From positions 275,581 through 339,580 of the forward strand of contig JAJQRF010000003.1 of assembly GCA_021228405.1 (NCBI GenBank): a stretch of DNA of 64,000 nucleotides. The letters are read 5' to 3'. Source of the DNA: Pyrinomonadaceae bacterium. Lineage in GTDB: Bacteria; Acidobacteriota; Blastocatellia; Pyrinomonadales; Pyrinomonadaceae. Positions 63,940 to 64,000 of this stretch are shown here, in pieces. Made by a program: the position numbers and the translations under genes. Position 1 is the stretch's first letter. Every line of letters begins with the position of its first letter. The notes under the pieces were generated by a model. The model was not told where the DNA came from and did not search any database. It saw only the letters and a list, made by a program, of their open reading frames with translations.

Positions 63940-64000
63940 CTACCAACGACCGCCGCCGCGATTTCCGCCGCCGCCGTAGCCTCCGCCGCCGCGATTTCCG
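63940..64000 (-). CDS. C-terminus of a glycine-rich, probably RNA-binding, protein
   Basis: Only the last 20 codons are in the window: the minus strand reads GNRGGGGYGGGGNRGGGRW then stop. Such RGG/Gly-rich tails end small RRM-type RNA-binding (cold-shock-like) proteins; the domain itself is outside the window. Confidence 0.6.
   Translation of the reverse strand, partial: GNRGGGGYGGGGNRGGGRW

Overview
The window looks like a chromosomal segment of a Gram-negative environmental bacterium, most plausibly an acidobacterium of the Blastocatellia type. This is inferred from gene content, not from any marker gene: FG-GAP/VCBS proteins with DYDGDGK(T/A)D repeats, a delta-60 repeat protein, an exosortase-linked exopolysaccharide operon with an XrtA-type gene set, a subtilisin ending in GTILGD repeats, a B12-dependent ribonucleotide reductase and a YCF48-like protein.

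Layout. 0-7.7 kb: the end of an FG-GAP repeat protein, then a 1872-residue RHS-type polymorphic toxin, a PP2C-like small protein in the immunity position, and a stranded remnant of a second, related toxin tip. 8.2-12.0 kb: a large delta-60/FG-GAP surface protein, a small XRE-type regulator behind a 13-bp-arm palindrome, and a membrane-anchored protein of unknown function. 12.3-24.6 kb: a strikingly AT-rich cassette of eight genes (DGQHR/DndB-like, GIY-YIG-like, phospholipase-D-like, GHKL ATPase, SF2 helicase, DndC-like sulfotransfer enzyme, very large P-loop ATPase, DUF4007). I read it as a candidate sulfur-linked DNA modification/defence system without the canonical dndA, dndD or dndE nearby. 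It lies between a decayed copy (12.3-12.5 kb) and an intact copy (25.0-26.1 kb) of the same DUF932-like gene, which suggests cargo inserted into a mobile-element backbone.

24.9-36.6 kb: the mobile-element backbone. It has a long minus-strand operon (winged-helix protein, DNA methyltransferase, possible nuclease, HerA/TraD-like ATPase, three small zinc-ribbon/HNH-like proteins, DUF932-like protein, 39-residue peptide). A second unit holds an XRE regulator, a RuvC-like protein and a large serine recombinase. A tyrosine integrase runs into a tRNA-Asp gene. Three copies of one palindrome (AGTTGCC-N6-GGCAACT) stand upstream of three of its transcription units, and DnaA-box-like sites lie beside two of them, suggesting a coordinated control/replication region. 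tRNA-Asp and tRNA-Val mark the return to ordinary chromosome.

36.9-50.3 kb: the exopolysaccharide/exosortase locus, all on the minus strand: farnesyl-diphosphate synthase, exosortase, NTF2-like protein, EpsI, TPR lipoprotein, small membrane protein, chain-length protein, AAA ATPase, tyrosine autokinase, polyprenyl-phosphate sugar transferase, export protein, YCF48-like protein. 50.4-64 kb: housekeeping and signalling genes: flavin reductase-like protein, Hsp33, B12-dependent ribonucleotide reductase behind an NrdR-box palindrome and a good promoter, a membrane histidine kinase, a subtilisin, two response regulators (degenerate HD-GYP and HDOD outputs), a PBP4-type carboxypeptidase, and the tail of a glycine-rich, probably RNA-binding, protein.

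All assignments come from reading motifs by eye; no database search was run.
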